Part shown: positions 32,682 through 46,900 of the stretch, one piece after another
How the letters are laid out: each line of letters begins with the position of its first letter
Position numbering within the stretch: position 1 is the stretch's first letter
Notes under the pieces: generated by a model
Databases searched by the model: none
Seen by the model: only the letters and a program-made list of their open reading frames with translations
What the model was told of the DNA's origin: nothing
DNA from: Pilaira anomala
Lineage: Eukaryota > Mucoromycota > Mucoromycetes > Mucorales > Mucoraceae
Assembly (NCBI GenBank): GCA_025716855.1
Contig: JAIXMQ010000017.1
Coordinates: 496,001 to 560,000 of the forward strand
Direction of reading: 5' to 3'
Length of the DNA stretch: 64,000 nt
Translations under genes and position numbers: made by a program

Positions 32682-34936
32682 ATGGATTCTTCTGATCTTA
32701 ACGACAGTGAGTTATCCTATATACAAGTATCTAAAAAGGAAAAGTAATAACAATAGATTATTAGTTCCATCTATTAGACTTGCCTCTGGCGTAGAAATGC
32801 AACAACGATGGCCTCCAACAGTTCACCCAGAACATCAAATACAACTTAAGGGAGACGAAGCTCCTCGACTTATTGAGATATCTCCTATTAAAGGCAAACA
32901 GGGAACCGTTGTCACAGTAGTTTTGCAATCTTTACCTCATCAACTGGTTCCTGTCAAGTTGGCCTTCAACAATCTTGTCGTAGAAACGAAACAAATGCAA
33001 GGACAGGGTATAATCTCACTTGTTGCGGTTGTTCCTCCTTTTCAACAAACTCGTTCAGCTACTTCAATTGTCCCTATCTCAATTTGCATATTAGATAGAG
33101 ATTCTGTTACTGAAACCTGGCCAGTAGCTGAATTTACTTACGAGTCTGAAACCGAAGGTTCAAACACAACATCCACTTTAACTTCAACTTCGAATGAACC
33201 TTTGGATGTCGATTATTCTAATAACAAAAACGAAAACGATGTCCCACCTAACCTTTATTCATCAAGAACAGGTAAATATATATTCATATAAATCTTTAAA
33301 AGTTATATTAAAACCTTTTTTTTTTTTTACTTAGAAAATTTTCTTAATGAACCTTCTAACGTATCATACGAAGAGTTTTATCAACAACCTCTTACCGATT
33401 ACAATAGTATGAATGATTCACAAATGCCTCAATATTCGTATCAGTATAATAGCATCAACAGGAGAGGCTATAATGACAATAGTAAGTGATAAATTTTATT
33501 TGATATATTCTGCTTATTAATTTCTTTATATTTTAGAATATATTTATCCAGTTGTTAATGGAAGCCGTACCGCTGGCAATGTTTCCTCACAATCAATTAA
33601 TATAGAGTATGCAGAAAATAATAGCTCTAATGGTCTTTTTGGTGATAATAATGTCAGCTTTACCGGTGTTCTAGCCGGATTCAGTCAAGGCGTACCTAGC
33701 TCTTCATCTGTTGGACTTTCTCAACAAGTAGGCACAATTAGCTTTGGTCAACCTGATTCACAAAATAATCAATCACAATCTTTATCCGGTCCCTCTATCA
33801 CTCAAAAACCCATTCCTTCACCATCTTACCGCCTGAGTAAGCCTTCCTTTCATATTCCTTCTACTTCTGTGGCCAACTATCAACCTTATCCCGGACTTAT
33901 TAGTCGAGCTAGTTTGAAACTTATGGGTGACCTTGATTCCATGGCTAAAAACTGGGCCCCTGAAGAATGGGCTAATCGTCGTAGACTAGTTCAATTTTGG
34001 AGAGAACAAAAGGATGTTGAAATACAATGTACTTTTGATCCAGTTTCGCAAGGAGAACGTATTTTAACTAATAATGGTCATATCGTCGTTTCTTGTATTT
34101 ATTGGGAAGAACGTAATGATTGTTTTATCACCTCCGTTGACTGTATACACCTCTTGGAAAGTTTAATGGACATTCGTTTTAGTGTTGAAGAGAAGAATCG
34201 TGTTCGTCGTAATCTTGAAGGTTTTCGTCCTTTGACTGTTAGTAAATGTAAAGCTGAATCTGCTGATTTCTTCAAATTAATCATGGGCTTCCCTAATCCT
34301 AAGCCGCGAAATATTGAAAAAGACGTAAAAGTTTTTCCGTGGAAAACGTTGCCTTATGCGCTCAAGAAGATTGTAACTAAATATACTGCTTCTTCCTCTA
34401 ATAACGTCGGAAGCCAACCTCAACAACGTCGCACACAAGTTACTAAGAACTCTGTAAACACTCCTACTGACACAGTTCCTACAACAAGTTCTGCAAGTGC
34501 TTCGTACATGTGTTCTCCTTCAACAACTGAAACCAATATTGCTAATCAAAAGAATGATATTAATAGCTTCTATTCTCAACCAGGTTTGTGCCAACCACCA
34601 CAACATTGTAATGCTTATCAATCGTCCGTTCCTTCTATTTACCAGCCACCCACATCCATCAATTCTTACTCATCAACATACAGACAACCTCAATCGACAC
34701 AAGCTTTATTATCTCCAACAATTACTAGTGTTCCATCTCCAGAATTACAATATCCTCTTAAGAATCTGGCAGACCAGAACAATGATTTTCCCACAACAAT
34801 TTCATCGTCTGAACCTTTAGATACAGTCTTAGCAGCGACTGCTCTAAGTTCGTTATATCAAGACGGAATACCTTGTTCCAATAGACGTACAAGCTTTATT
34901 AACCAACAGGAAAACATCTACTTTAAGACTGAGTAG
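32682..34936 (+). CDS. MedA (Medusa)-like developmental regulator
   Basis: Exons 32682-32706, 32765-33271, 33335-33481 and 33537-34936, 692 residues. Exon 1 codes only MDSSDLND; its donor GTGAGT and acceptor ATTATTAG are the only phase-compatible pair I found. Residues about 40-135 look like an IPT/TIG-type beta domain (LIEISPIKGKQGTVVTVVLQ). The conserved core is at about 345-512: SMAKNWAPEEWANRRRLVQF, then CIYWEERNDCFITSVDCIHL, RNLEGFRPLTVSKCKAES and MGFPNPKPRNIEKDVKVFPW. This block is nearly unchanged in Aspergillus MedA and relatives (DUF7082), nuclear regulators of sporulation, adhesion and development. The rest is Q/S/P-rich. Function in this organism is inferred from the core only. Confidence 0.88.
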
Positions 34937-35837
34937 AAAATCTGGTCATTACCATTGTTATATATCACTTTCAATCATTACTTTTTATTTATTTTATATT
35001 TCATGTTTCTTATGCACACACTCCCTTTCTGTTTGTTTCACGGACAGATAACTTGTCTCTTTCTTTTCTGAAAAACTTAAACTTTCTTATGTACATAAAC
35101 TTTTTATCAAAATTATTTTCTCTTTATAATATAAAATTGTCGTATTCAATAACATATCACAATCAAATCGAAATTTCCTTGAGCAATGACTAATTTACTG
35201 CATACTAGATAGAAAAAGCTACTACAGATAAGATGCTTCCATCTTTTTCTTTCTTTTTTTCATTCGATATCTACCTAGTGTCTATTTGTGTTATTTTTAT
35301 GTGGGTAATTACAGGTAGCTAATGCTCTTTAATTAACTATAAGATGGTTTCTAACTACACTCCTTATTTATTAATCTATCTTACTAATTTGAAACAATGC
35401 ATGTGTGTGAGACCAACATTTCTCGGCTCTATGTAGTATTAGGTTAAGTGCATAATATGATGATAACTGATTACAGATCTTTAATATAAAATTGGAGGCT
35501 GTAGTAATTTACTAAAAGTCTTACAATATTTTACTTTAGGCATGTAGTTACATGTAATTATATGTTATGCTCATTTTTATTACGCGATGTTTAAAATAGA
35601 CACTAGAGTTTATGAAAACAAACTGATCAGATTATACTCTGTGGCCTGTTCCATAACGAAATATTGGTTCTCAAGTGGCTCTAGTTGACTTCTGTGTTAA
35701 GTACTCACTTTAATACAGACCCTTAAACGCCAAAAGTATTATTAAAGGAGACAGTTAGTAGTAATTTAACGTGTATTTTTTTTTACTAACCTCTGGAAAT
35801 AGCATTAGTATTGTGTCGTCAAAGAAAACTGACCCTG

Positions 35838-35876
<39 letters not shown>

Positions 35877-36042
35877 ACTATACATTTTTTAAAGCAGGAT
35901 TGTACTATAGCCTTAACAAAACTTATTTATATTCAATATGAATCAGTCACTATATGCGTATATCAAAAAGCTTACACTTAATACAATAAAACATTATAGA
36001 AATGATACAAAATTATATACTATTTTTTTATTGTTATTGTTT
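34937..36042. other. Convergent spacer with T33 tract
   Basis: About 1.1 kb between two convergent 3' ends. It holds a T33 run (35839-35871). No coding signal. Confidence 0.6.
35839..35871. repeat. T33 homopolymer
   Basis: An unbroken run of 33 T between two convergent genes. Confidence 0.9.
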
Positions 36043-37426
36043 TTAATATCTTCTTTGATATTGTTGTTGTTGGTGCTGTTGATGGTGTTGTGATTGGTGT
36101 TGTTGGTGTTGTTGTGGATACGCAGATGTATTACTATAATAGTTTCCATTATTATCTTGAATTTGGTGCATTCTTGAGCTAAAATTATTTGGGGTTAAAG
36201 TTTATACAATGTATTAACACACAAGTTGTTAAAGCTTACTGTTGTGGGTTATTGTCAAACCCTCCTGGGGCAACTCTTGCAGATGAAATCACAGTTCGTG
36301 ACGAGTACCTAGGGACAACTGGTAATGTAGCACTATTCTGTAACCTTGCACGAAGAACACGGCCTAAATAACAATGTTTATGTGACTGGATCAAAATATC
36401 ACTTTACATGTAAATTACCATCTGCCATTCCGTTATCTAATTTAGCTACACATTCTTCAGCAGAATTTGGATATAAAAACTCAATTTCCGCTTCATTTAA
36501 AGGTCTACCCATAGGATCTAACAATATGTCACAGCTCAAAATAGGTCCAAACATGCAACACGCTTCCTGTAAAAAATAAAGCGGATCAATATACTTTTAC
36601 TTTTCTTTTTCGATTCAAAATTTACTCCAACATCTTCAGCTGTAGCCCGAGGGTCCAAGTTACAGATCAAAACGATATTCCTTTGAGGCAAAGGATTACT
36701 GACTGGATAAGACGATGTAGGATTATTGTAAGAAACGTTGCTTTGAGGGCGTTGATCTGAGTAACTAGAATAAGAATTTTGAGGATGTTGCTGATAGTTT
36801 TGTTGGTTGTTCATAGGTTCAGGCTTTTGACGATTATTCGGGTTAACAGAACTTCTGATTACAAGACCATCACCCGATTGATTGCTTCTTGTTTTGGTAT
36901 TATGGGTGATTGCTTTAGTAATAACTAAAGTTTTAGGATCAATAGAACCTCGCGTAATCGAGTTATCGTTTTGTGCCACAGATTGTCCTCTGTTACTTTT
37001 TGATGAAATGTTCTGATTTCTCTAATGAAATGAGAATCAGTTGAGCCTAAATCTATTAAAGAATGTGGTCATCCTAGTTCTTACCCCTACTGCACCACCC
37101 CTTTTTAACGATGAATTTCCGCGTTGAGGTTTACTGACTCGACCGCTACTTAAGCGAGAATTAATATTTTTCGAAGGAATTTTTTCGCCAACATCTGCTC
37201 TTCCGATTCTACGATTAATGGCATTTGTTTTCCCACCACCACGACTATTAGCGGTTCGAATAGCAGTAGTTGGAACACGATTATTGACTTCACGTCGCCC
37301 ACCTCTTCTTGAATCTACTGCTGCAGCCCGACCAGTTGTCGGTTTTCCAGCTTTTGGTTGACGTGTTTTTTTAAGTTTAATAATATCTTCCAAGGATCTA
37401 TCTAAATCAACATTTCCTTTTGCCAT
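36043..37426 (-). CDS. RRM protein with UAP56-binding motif, Yra1/Aly-like mRNA export factor
   Basis: Exons 37426-37085, 37021-36626, 36566-36419, 36363-36240 and 36178-36043, 381 residues. The N-terminus carries a UAP56-binding motif (LDRSLEDIIKL, residues 8-18), as in Yra1/ALYREF and related export adaptors. A basic RG-rich stretch follows (SRRGGRREVNNR, NSRGGGKTNAINRR). One RRM spans about 228-300: RNP2 is IVLICNLDP, followed by GPILSCDILLDPMGRPLNEA and AEIEFLYPNSAEECVAKLDN; the RNP1 position is atypical (AEIEFLY). The C-terminus is a poly-Q/H tail (HQQHQSQHHQQHQQQQ). UBM + RG + RRM is the order of Aly/REF-type adaptors, which load on nascent mRNA through the helicase Sub2/UAP56. The exact orthologue is not settled. 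Confidence 0.8.
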
Positions 37427-38092
37427 TTGAAATAGTTCCTTTATATAGATATGTCTGTTTTGAAAACAAATAAAAAAAGCATGTTGAGTGAGGAGGATAA
37501 GTAAAAAAATCAAATTTTCAGATCACGTGGATAAACTGTTTTTTTACCACGATTGGAATTGACAACATATAGGTAAAATAGAAGTTTTATGTAAGACAGA
37601 CAAGGGTTAGACCTTTTTGATTTCTATAGCCAGTTAAGTATGTGCACATAACAGAAAGTTGATAGTTGTGGTATTTCTTAAATATTATCAGGATTGGCGA
37701 TAGCTCATCATTGCCCACAAGGAGCCAATCATGTTGGTTTTCGTATACATTTTCCATTAAAATATCCAGAGAAGTGCGTATGCTACATGGTAGATCACTA
37801 CGAGTCCAACCTTTTCTCTTTAATTATATGTATATTTATACAGTACTGTCTTTGAAAACATTGATAATAATGCCAGTTCAAATATTATAGAAAGCATAGT
37901 TAGTAAATCGTATTAATTGTAGTAATTACCTCGTGCGTTACAGCCCAAACAGTTTTCTTTTATACGCTTGCTTTAGAGAATATCGTTGCAAGCAAAGTAG
38001 TTAAGCGGACATTCAACCGAGCTCATTATAATAAATTTATTGCCACAGCTAATTTTCTCGTTTCTTTTTCACCCAAATAACCCTTTATTAAT
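37427..38092. promoter_or_regulatory. Divergent promoter region between the RRM and ArfGAP genes
   Basis: A 666-bp spacer shared by two divergent 5' ends. No specific motif can be assigned. Confidence 0.4.
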
Positions 38093-39405
<1,313 letters not shown>

Positions 39406-40110
39406 TTCATCTCCATAGATATTTATATTAAACATTCCCGTTCTTTTTTTAGACAAATAAAAATAAATGAGTATTTTACTTTATACTTTTGAAAAATGCT
39501 TCCAAAATAACCTTGCGATATAAAATAAGCCTTTTGGAATTGAAAACATGTACACGAAGTGTTTAAAACTTTATAAACTTGTAACGAAAATAAAAAAGAG
39601 GATGTCATTTGATGAGTTAAATAAAATCAATGAGTAACCCGGCTTTGCTATTTCCTTCAAATATCTTATATATGCCCTTTAATTAGTTACTTTTATGTCT
39701 TCATGAATATATAAATATCTTTGTTTATTAGGCGCATAACATCTACTTATTGATGCTTTTAATGCGATTTTCGAACTATTTTAAAAAAAACACTAAGACC
39801 AGATATGTATTACGTTTGATATCAACATGAAACACACTAATTAAAAAAACATGAAACTAACTTGAATTTGATAAATGTTTATTCAATTCTTAACATTTGA
39901 ACAATAGCTTCATTTCATTTGACATGAGTCTAACGCTCTAAAAATATTTTGATAATTCTCTAAAAAGCTCTTTTAGCGAATTATTCTTTCGAGCATTTAC
40001 AGTTTATGTTATATCTAAAAAGTAATTGGTGAAGCTGAATTTTCTGACTTCAGATATTCGGATCGATAGTTATAAACATACTATGGTTTAAGATATCAAG
40101 ACTTTTACGG
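39406..40110. other. Intergenic stretch
   Basis: AT-rich spacer. No gene supported. Confidence 0.5.
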
Positions 40111-40790
40111 GAGTAATCAAGAAGGAGCAATGTCTAATATAGAGTTTGCCGTACCTGACAAAACTATTTCAGTCCTTGGCCCGGAAATTATTAACCAACT
40201 CAAATTCTACGTATGTTCCACAAACAAAGAACTCGCGCAAAAAGTACTTGAATATGCACTTGTCAATTGTCCTCATTTTCATGATATTGAGTATCATGGC
40301 ATGAACACTCCTCGTCACAGGTTCCAATAATTTACTCGTCCGCTACACTTTTACAGACCAAAACAACGACTTTATCCAATTGCTAGATCTGAAGAAGTCA
40401 TCAAATTTATCAGGATAAATAACTTTGTGCCTTCTTTTGACGTATTGAACACATTAGTTTCTTACTTGCCCAGTATTCGATGTTTTAGTTGTGGAACCGA
40501 ATCTTTTCGTGGGTTTGGGGATGAACAAACGTCTCAAGCTATTTTGGTTAATTTATCAAAATCTACAAACTTGGAGCTTTTTTACTTTGATATAAGACTT
40601 ATTTAACTGATTTAAATACGAATTCTTGCATCATAAAATCCAGTTATGCCGATGATAATGAAGTCCTTTATGAATATACAGAAGATGATGAGAGGGTTGA
40701 AATAAAGCCTGTTTCACAATCTATAAACGAAGATTTGTCTACAATTACTATTACTTTCATCTGCAAAATTAATATAAAATTTATCATATA
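40111..40790 (+). pseudogene. Frameshifted F-box/LRR-type gene
   Basis: An open frame beginning at the ATG 40130 (MSNIEFAVPDKTISVLGPEI) is joined by a 36-nt intron (40321-40356) to RPKQRLYPIARSEEVIKFI. It runs through LVSYLPSIRCFSCGTESF and SKSTNLELFYFDI, where it hits stops near 40606. The reading continues in another frame (YLTDLNTNSCIIKSSYADD, then TITITFICKINI) to a stop near 40792. This is one frameshift near 40590. The leucine-rich layout with CPHFHDIEYH recalls the LRR half of mucoralean F-box proteins such as the one at 23517, but no F-box is present, so the 5' part is lost or was never there. The gene is dead unless the shift is a sequencing error. Confidence 0.5.
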
Positions 40791-40799
40791 GAGTTCAGA

Positions 40800-42137
40800 A
40801 TGTGCAAGTATTGTTTAAGTAAATCATAATATTCCACAAGAAGCTCGTCGTTATGATTATAAAATTGATAAGAGATTTATAAAACTTTATTAGCTCTTTT
40901 TTTTTTTTTTTTTACCTAAATATATACAAATCGAAATAAATATTATTTTTCCTTTCCGTTCTATTTGACATTAATTTAGAAAAATATTTGAGCCGCCACA
41001 AAAATGTCATGGAATAGATAAGATCATAAAGTCTTGAATGGTGTATAATTATATAGCTAAGCTGCATTGAATTTATACATGTATATTTATGTATATTCAA
41101 CAATTAATTGTAAAAATATTCTCGTACATAGTTAGACGTATAATTTATTACAACTTAAAATTATTATACACGGTAAGAACGTGTAGCTATCCCTTTGCTC
41201 ATGTACGACTATAGTTTATCTATAATTACGGAAGATGTTTTCCTGTCTTTCAACCTAAAATCAGTTTCTTCTAAAAAACATAGATGTCTGAAAATGTTCT
41301 GACAATGAGCTTCATAGTTTCAACCGATTCTGTGTTCAAAATAATATCCTGCACACAATTAGGGCTTTCAGTGTCTCTAATACAATCATGGTATAGATTT
41401 TGAAAGCATTCAATACCATGTAATTTATCCCACTTTTATCTTGATATAGAACACGTATTTATTGGCCAAAACAGCCACGTGGAATTCAGGTCATTCATGC
41501 AAAAATTCATATGAACCAATAAGAATACATAAAATGTTTAGCAAAATTTCGTTGAACATTCTACGGGCATTGTAATTAGATTATAAGGAATAGTTTTACT
41601 TTTAATTTGGAATACAGTAACTCTATAGTGAGCTGTTATACTTATATCCTAAATAGACATAAGTTTCGTTATTATATGCTATACACAGTTATTCGGCTTA
41701 TTCAGAATCCATTGTGAGTCAGAAACTAGAAAAAAAATATGTCAAACTCAAAAATCTTACTAAAAACCATACACTGAAAAGTCAAAAGTAACTAACAAAT
41801 GGTAACAAATAAAAATTGACCTCAAAACATATATATATAGTATTAGCTAAGCTATCTCTCTTTGTATTTATACTACAAACAGACTCATTGTCTAATACTA
41901 CGTATGTTTTTGATAGAGTATTCCGAAAACTAAGTTCTCTTAAAATTTCTACAGAAATGTAAACAAAGTTTTTTTAAATATTTAGTAATGGAGATAGGCT
42001 TATTCTTTATTATGGTCTACCAATGCAAAAATAAAAATGTTCATGTGCAAAAAATCACTTTGAGTATAAGTTAGAATCTGAACTTTGACAAAATTAAAGC
42101 AGCCAATTAAAGCTTTTGACAAGACTTATCCCAGGGA

Positions 42138-42171
<34 letters not shown>

Positions 42172-42202
42172 TAATTCGATTTTTTCTTTTTTAGTTTTCG
42201 TT
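40800..42202. other. Intergenic stretch with T29 tract
   Basis: AT-rich sequence. The T29 run at 42141-42169 lies directly upstream of the Hsk3 start and may be part of its promoter. Confidence 0.5.
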
Positions 42203-42491
42203 ATGGAAGAATCAACCCTAAACAGTTCAAAAAAACAGCAGTATGCAGAACTGCATGCCGAGTTGGCAAAATTAAATAAAAACATGGAGAATTTAGGAAA
42301 GAACCTGAAGGATACTGCAGAAAAAGTACCTTCCTTTCGTCAAATGGGCACTTTCCATTCCTCACTGTAAGTAGACGCAATGATTCCAGTTTTCTTTTTC
42401 TAACTCATTTGTAAACAGTTTTATGTCTGCAAAGGGCTTATGTGAACAACCTCAAACGAACGAAAATAGCTCAATAAGAAATAATCAATAA
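42203..42491 (+). CDS. HSK3: DASH complex subunit Hsk3
   Basis: Exons 42203-42366 and 42419-42491, 78 residues. The short protein is one helix-rich unit: QYAELHAELAKLNKNMENLG, then KNLKDTAEKVPSFRQMGTFH, joined across the 52-nt intron to SSLFMSAKGLCE. This matches the DASH-Hsk3 family (QxxxLxxxLAxLNxNLxxLxxxL, then F(M)xAxKxL near the end). DASH/Dam1 is a fungal ring complex that couples kinetochores to microtubules; Hsk3 is one of its smallest subunits. The length fits the family. The ATG follows a T-rich leader. The first exon alone looks like a shorter open frame, so automatic callers may miss the gene. Confidence 0.78.
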
Positions 42492-42911
42492 AAGAGCCTT
42501 AAATAAATGCTAAAAAACAGTTTATTCATAATTTCAACTACTCGAATACGTTATGAAGCTTATAATTGTTTTTCAAATGTTTACAATTGAATCGAAGCTT
42601 TACGAAGGAAAGAGAACAAAATAGAATTTTGTTATTTTGCCATTGATATGAAATATCAACTAAATAATTCTCAATAAGAGCTTATTCTTAAGTAGTTACT
42701 ATGTTACATAGACTGACTACATACTTGAATATGTTACTAGGGAATAATCAAAGTATCAATGTACAATTGAAAGGTGCAAAACGGAAATGGAAGGGAAAAT
42801 CAAGAGTGTATACAGTTTTCGATCCCAGTCATATTTTGAAATTCAGAAATTTTGAGTGGGTGTATTGTTGCTCAAAGACAGCAATCAATAGGATCCTCCT
42901 TTTTCGCCAAA

Positions 42912-43684
42912 ATGGTATGCCTTATAAGCACTTTAAAAAAAGACATCCATACATATAAAGAGATGAGTCGAGAAATGATGAAGAGAATCAGTAATTTAGA
43001 AATCTTGAATGGATGGATTACTTTGACAGATGGATGGATATAAAAAATGTTTTGGTATATTGGAGAAGTTATTTAGTAAATAGGATGTCATTTTGTGAAA
43101 GAGGGACAGCAAAAAGTATATTTCACCATTTCGATAAACTCATCTCTTTATTGGTTTAAATGGGGTCTTTTTTTTTTCACTTGTTTATGAATTTCAATAC
43201 TAATTTAAACATGTATATATAGTCTCTTGTTGTTCCCGAAAGGAATCATTTCCAACACATTATCCGTCTTCTTAACACTAACGTTGACGGTCGTGTCAAG
43301 ATTCAAATCGCTTTGACCTCTGTCAAGGGTGTTGGTCGTCGTTTCGCTAACATTGCCTGTAAGAAGGCTGATATTGATCTTAACAAGAGAGCTGGTGAGC
43401 TTTCTTCTGAAGAGTTGGAACGTATTGTTACCATTCTCCAAAACCCTGCTCAATATAAGATCCCCAACTGGTTCCTCAACAGACAAAAGGATATTGTCGA
43501 CGGTAAGTCTTACCAAGTCATTTCCAACGTTCTTGACACCAAGTACCGTGATGATCTTGAACGTTTGAAGAAGATCCGTGCTCATCGTGGTCTCCGTCAT
43601 TACTGGGGTGTCCGTGTTCGTGGTCAACACACCAAGACCACTGGTCGTCGTGGACGTGTCGTCGGTGTCTCCAAGAAGAAATAA
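42912..43684 (+). CDS. RPS18: 40S ribosomal protein S18 (uS13)
   Basis: Exon 2 is 43223-43684 and codes [20 protein letters not shown] through [14 protein letters not shown], 153 residues plus the initiator. uS13 blocks are complete: [48 protein letters not shown] and [20 protein letters not shown]. The ATG is not contiguous. I propose a one-codon first exon at 42912-42914 in the context GCCAAAATGGTATGC, spliced by a 308-nt intron (42915-43222) with acceptor ATATATAG. This start is the least certain part; the intron is far longer than others here. Codon choice (C-ending) marks high expression. uS13 sits at the head of the small subunit near the P-site tRNA. It converges with Nup155, 231 bp away. 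Confidence 0.9.
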
Positions 43685-43915
43685 AGTAAGTTCTATGTAA
43701 ATTGGCTGTGTTTATTAATTTATTTGTACTCATATATCCTTTCTCTCTGTAGTTTAATCTCGAGACAATCGTTAAGCATAATAAAAAATCACTTTTTTTA
43801 TCTTTTGAAATCAATCTTTTTTGTTCTTTTTTTTTATTTTTTTTTTTTTTTTTTTAATGATGATAATACTTTAATTTATTGTTTAGTCTTTTTTTTTTCT
43901 TTAAAAAATGATACT

Positions 43916-46900
43916 TTATTGAGTAGGGTTGGTTTGTTGTCGGTATGCTTCGTTTAAGTCTTGTTTAATAGCTTCATTCAAATGGAAAATTTTATATTGC
44001 TTTGCAGGATCTGTAACGCAGTTGGCACAGTTAGATGCTGAAAGTAAAATTTGAATACGTTTAGATACATCACGCCTACAAAATAAAAGGGGAGAGGAGA
44101 TATTAGCTTAAAGGACAGATACACAATAATTGTTTTGCTTACGTTGCTCTGGCCAATTCGAAATATGTATGTGCGGCTTCTTCATATCTTTCATTCGCTT
44201 TATAATAGCTGGCAAGTAAGTTGGCTCGTTCGTAATTAAATGGAGAACGGCTCAAAAACTCATGAAGATAAGGTGGTGTTTCCTATTATTCGCATAGTTA
44301 ATTAATATTCGTTTAGATCAGCTCCTAATAAAAATATGTTTTTTTACCTTAATCAATTCAAGACCAAGACCCTTTTCTATAAACTTTTCAAATACATAAT
44401 ATGCAAATGCTTGATCGGTACAGCCGCTAAAAGTACGAACAAAAATATCTCTTCTAGAATCAGGTTTTGACAAACCAGAAGCAACTGCATTATAGAGTAA
44501 GTTGAAGACGATATCATAGAATGGCTGCTTGCTTTGAAATATTTTAGCTCTAGCATCATTAGCGGGGCAACCAAGTTCTACAAAGGCATTTGTAACATTT
44601 TGGGGATCGCGAGCAGCAGTACAAGCTAATGCAAGATCAATACCATAGCTAGGATAACCTTGAAAAGCAAATTCGTTAATGATTTCAGCAGCTTTATCAG
44701 CTGGGATATGAAGAGCAATTCTTTTCAAGATGGTTAAAGACTCTTTTAAAATAGTTCTTGCTTGCGTGGTATTAGTAGCGGTACGAGCACCAAAGATTTC
44801 TTTAGTAGCCTTGTATAATAGAACGTCATTAACTCCACAAAATGATTTACAGTTACTAGTGAGAATATCAATGACAGAGGATACATTATCGTTTCTACTG
44901 AATGTAAAATCTACTAACGCATATGATAAATCACTAGCAAGTTTACGACCATCAATTGTAGTGAATAATTCCTTCAATGTGATCATCTTTAATCGGTTCT
45001 GTGATTCAGGTTTCATGCCCTTGACAATAGTTGAAAGTCCAGTCTTGATAATGTATTCAATGAATGAGAGTCCTTCTGACATATATGCAACTAATTCATG
45101 CATAGACTTTAATGATTCCTCTTCTTCTCTATTAGCTGATCTCAAAAAGTAGTTAGATTGTCTATATTTTACAAATTATTTTAGTATCCAATTCTATTTC
45201 CTACAGGTGAATCCATACTTACTCTTCCATCAGAGCATGTAATTTTTTTAAGGTCATATGAGTGTCTTGCAATTCAATTGGTGAAAGAGTACTTGAGTAG
45301 ACAGCGTTAGCATCATTAGAAGTAGCTTTGATTAATGTTCTGGACCAGATAGGATGAATAACACGATGAATAAATAAAGCCAACCCATCATGTCTACTGG
45401 TATACTGAGGGTTTAAAGCAGAAGTAGTTTGACCCATGGTACCTAAAAGTACTTTAGCTCCATTGATGGTTGTAGGAGATACATGTGTCACAGAGTTTAT
45501 ACCGTTACTGTTGATAGAAGAAGTAGAGCAAATGAGGCCCAAGCAAAGAGAAACACTGTTAACGTAACCAAAATGATTAAAGAAGCTTTCATAATCAAGA
45601 AGGCGAAGAGAAGTATCTTGATTGGTAGAGTTCAATAAATTGTAAAGCATATCAATTGGTCTTTGCTTAATAAGAACCGAAATACCATATGTTGTTAAAA
45701 CAAAGAGTGTACGACCAGGTTGTTCATAGGGTGCACTTAATTCATTGATTTGGTAAGGGAAGGTGGTTCCCTCAACAATAGAAAGAATTTTTCCAGGTAC
45801 ATTGAGTGAGCTGGCGTATTCCTTATAGGCAGGGATGCTATTCATAAGAACAGTAGGGTGAGTAATGGATCCTAAATCAGGAGAGTAGGTGATAATTTTA
45901 TCTTCTTTTGCCTTTTCATTCTGATTTTTCACTCCAACGAATAGTCCATCTTTGTAATAAGTGTGAGAGAAAACGTCGGTAGGTAAAATATTATCGTCAG
46001 GATGTCTGACATGATCAAGTGTAAGGGTGTTGGGTGCTTCATCTTGTTTAAGGTGTTGATTATCTTTGTGATGAGAGAGATATAATCTACATCCATTTGA
46101 AGTAATTGCTACTAAATGATATGACTTTGATTCGGTAGATGAAATAGGGTTAATAGAAACGATTTTAAATATACGAGGATCGAGAAATTTGGATAAACGA
46201 AGGCTGTCGTTAGCCCTTGCTGAAGCTTCTTTATAAGTTAAAACGTCATGATATGATTGTCCATCCTTGCCCAAGTAAGTAACAATAATATTCGAGTTTT
46301 CTGTTAATTGATATAAAACATCTCCATTCTCATTCAATGCAATTTGAACAATAGGATCTCTTGTAGTGGGAAGGATGAATGATAAACCATTTCCAGCTGT
46401 ATGTAAACGTTTTGAACATCTTCCATTAAACCAAGTTTCTTCTTCCTGATTTTTTTTTAAAAAAAACACGAACTGAATTAGCTCCTGTTTCACTCTTTTA
46501 TATATATTATGACTTACTCTATAATCTAAATCCCATACATTTCCATCGGCACCCAACATAAATACACGACCAAACTTTGTACCAACAATTGTTTTCATAT
46601 TAATACCAGAAGAATTAGTAGCCATATCAGTTTTAAACACTTTGAAACCAGATATAGTGCTATAACTGACAGCGTAAATCTTGACTTCTTTGACAGTAGA
46701 AACAATTAACAATTGATTAATATCTTGTGTAAAAATGCCTGCTTTAGGAGTAACGAAAGCTGCACTGACAATATCATCCTCTTCGACGTGTATAATCATT
46801 TTCCTTTTTATAAAATTTTAGTTATATTTTATCACCAAGTCTATTGTTATTATATATGTACCTTTCAACATAATCCCAAATATAAAGGTGTTTAGTAATG

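Noticed and set aside
42701..43043. Open frames between Hsk3 and RPS18
   Set aside because: Two overlapping frames of 63-85 codons without known motifs; the right part is better explained as the RPS18 leader and intron.
42975..43222. Box C/D snoRNA in the RPS18 intron
   Set aside because: An ATGATGA C-box-like word is present but no CTGA D box follows within a normal distance and no terminal stem was found.
43205..43814. Long minus-strand frames across RPS18
   Set aside because: They are antisense shadows caused by the strongly biased codons of RPS18; uS13 on the plus strand explains the region.
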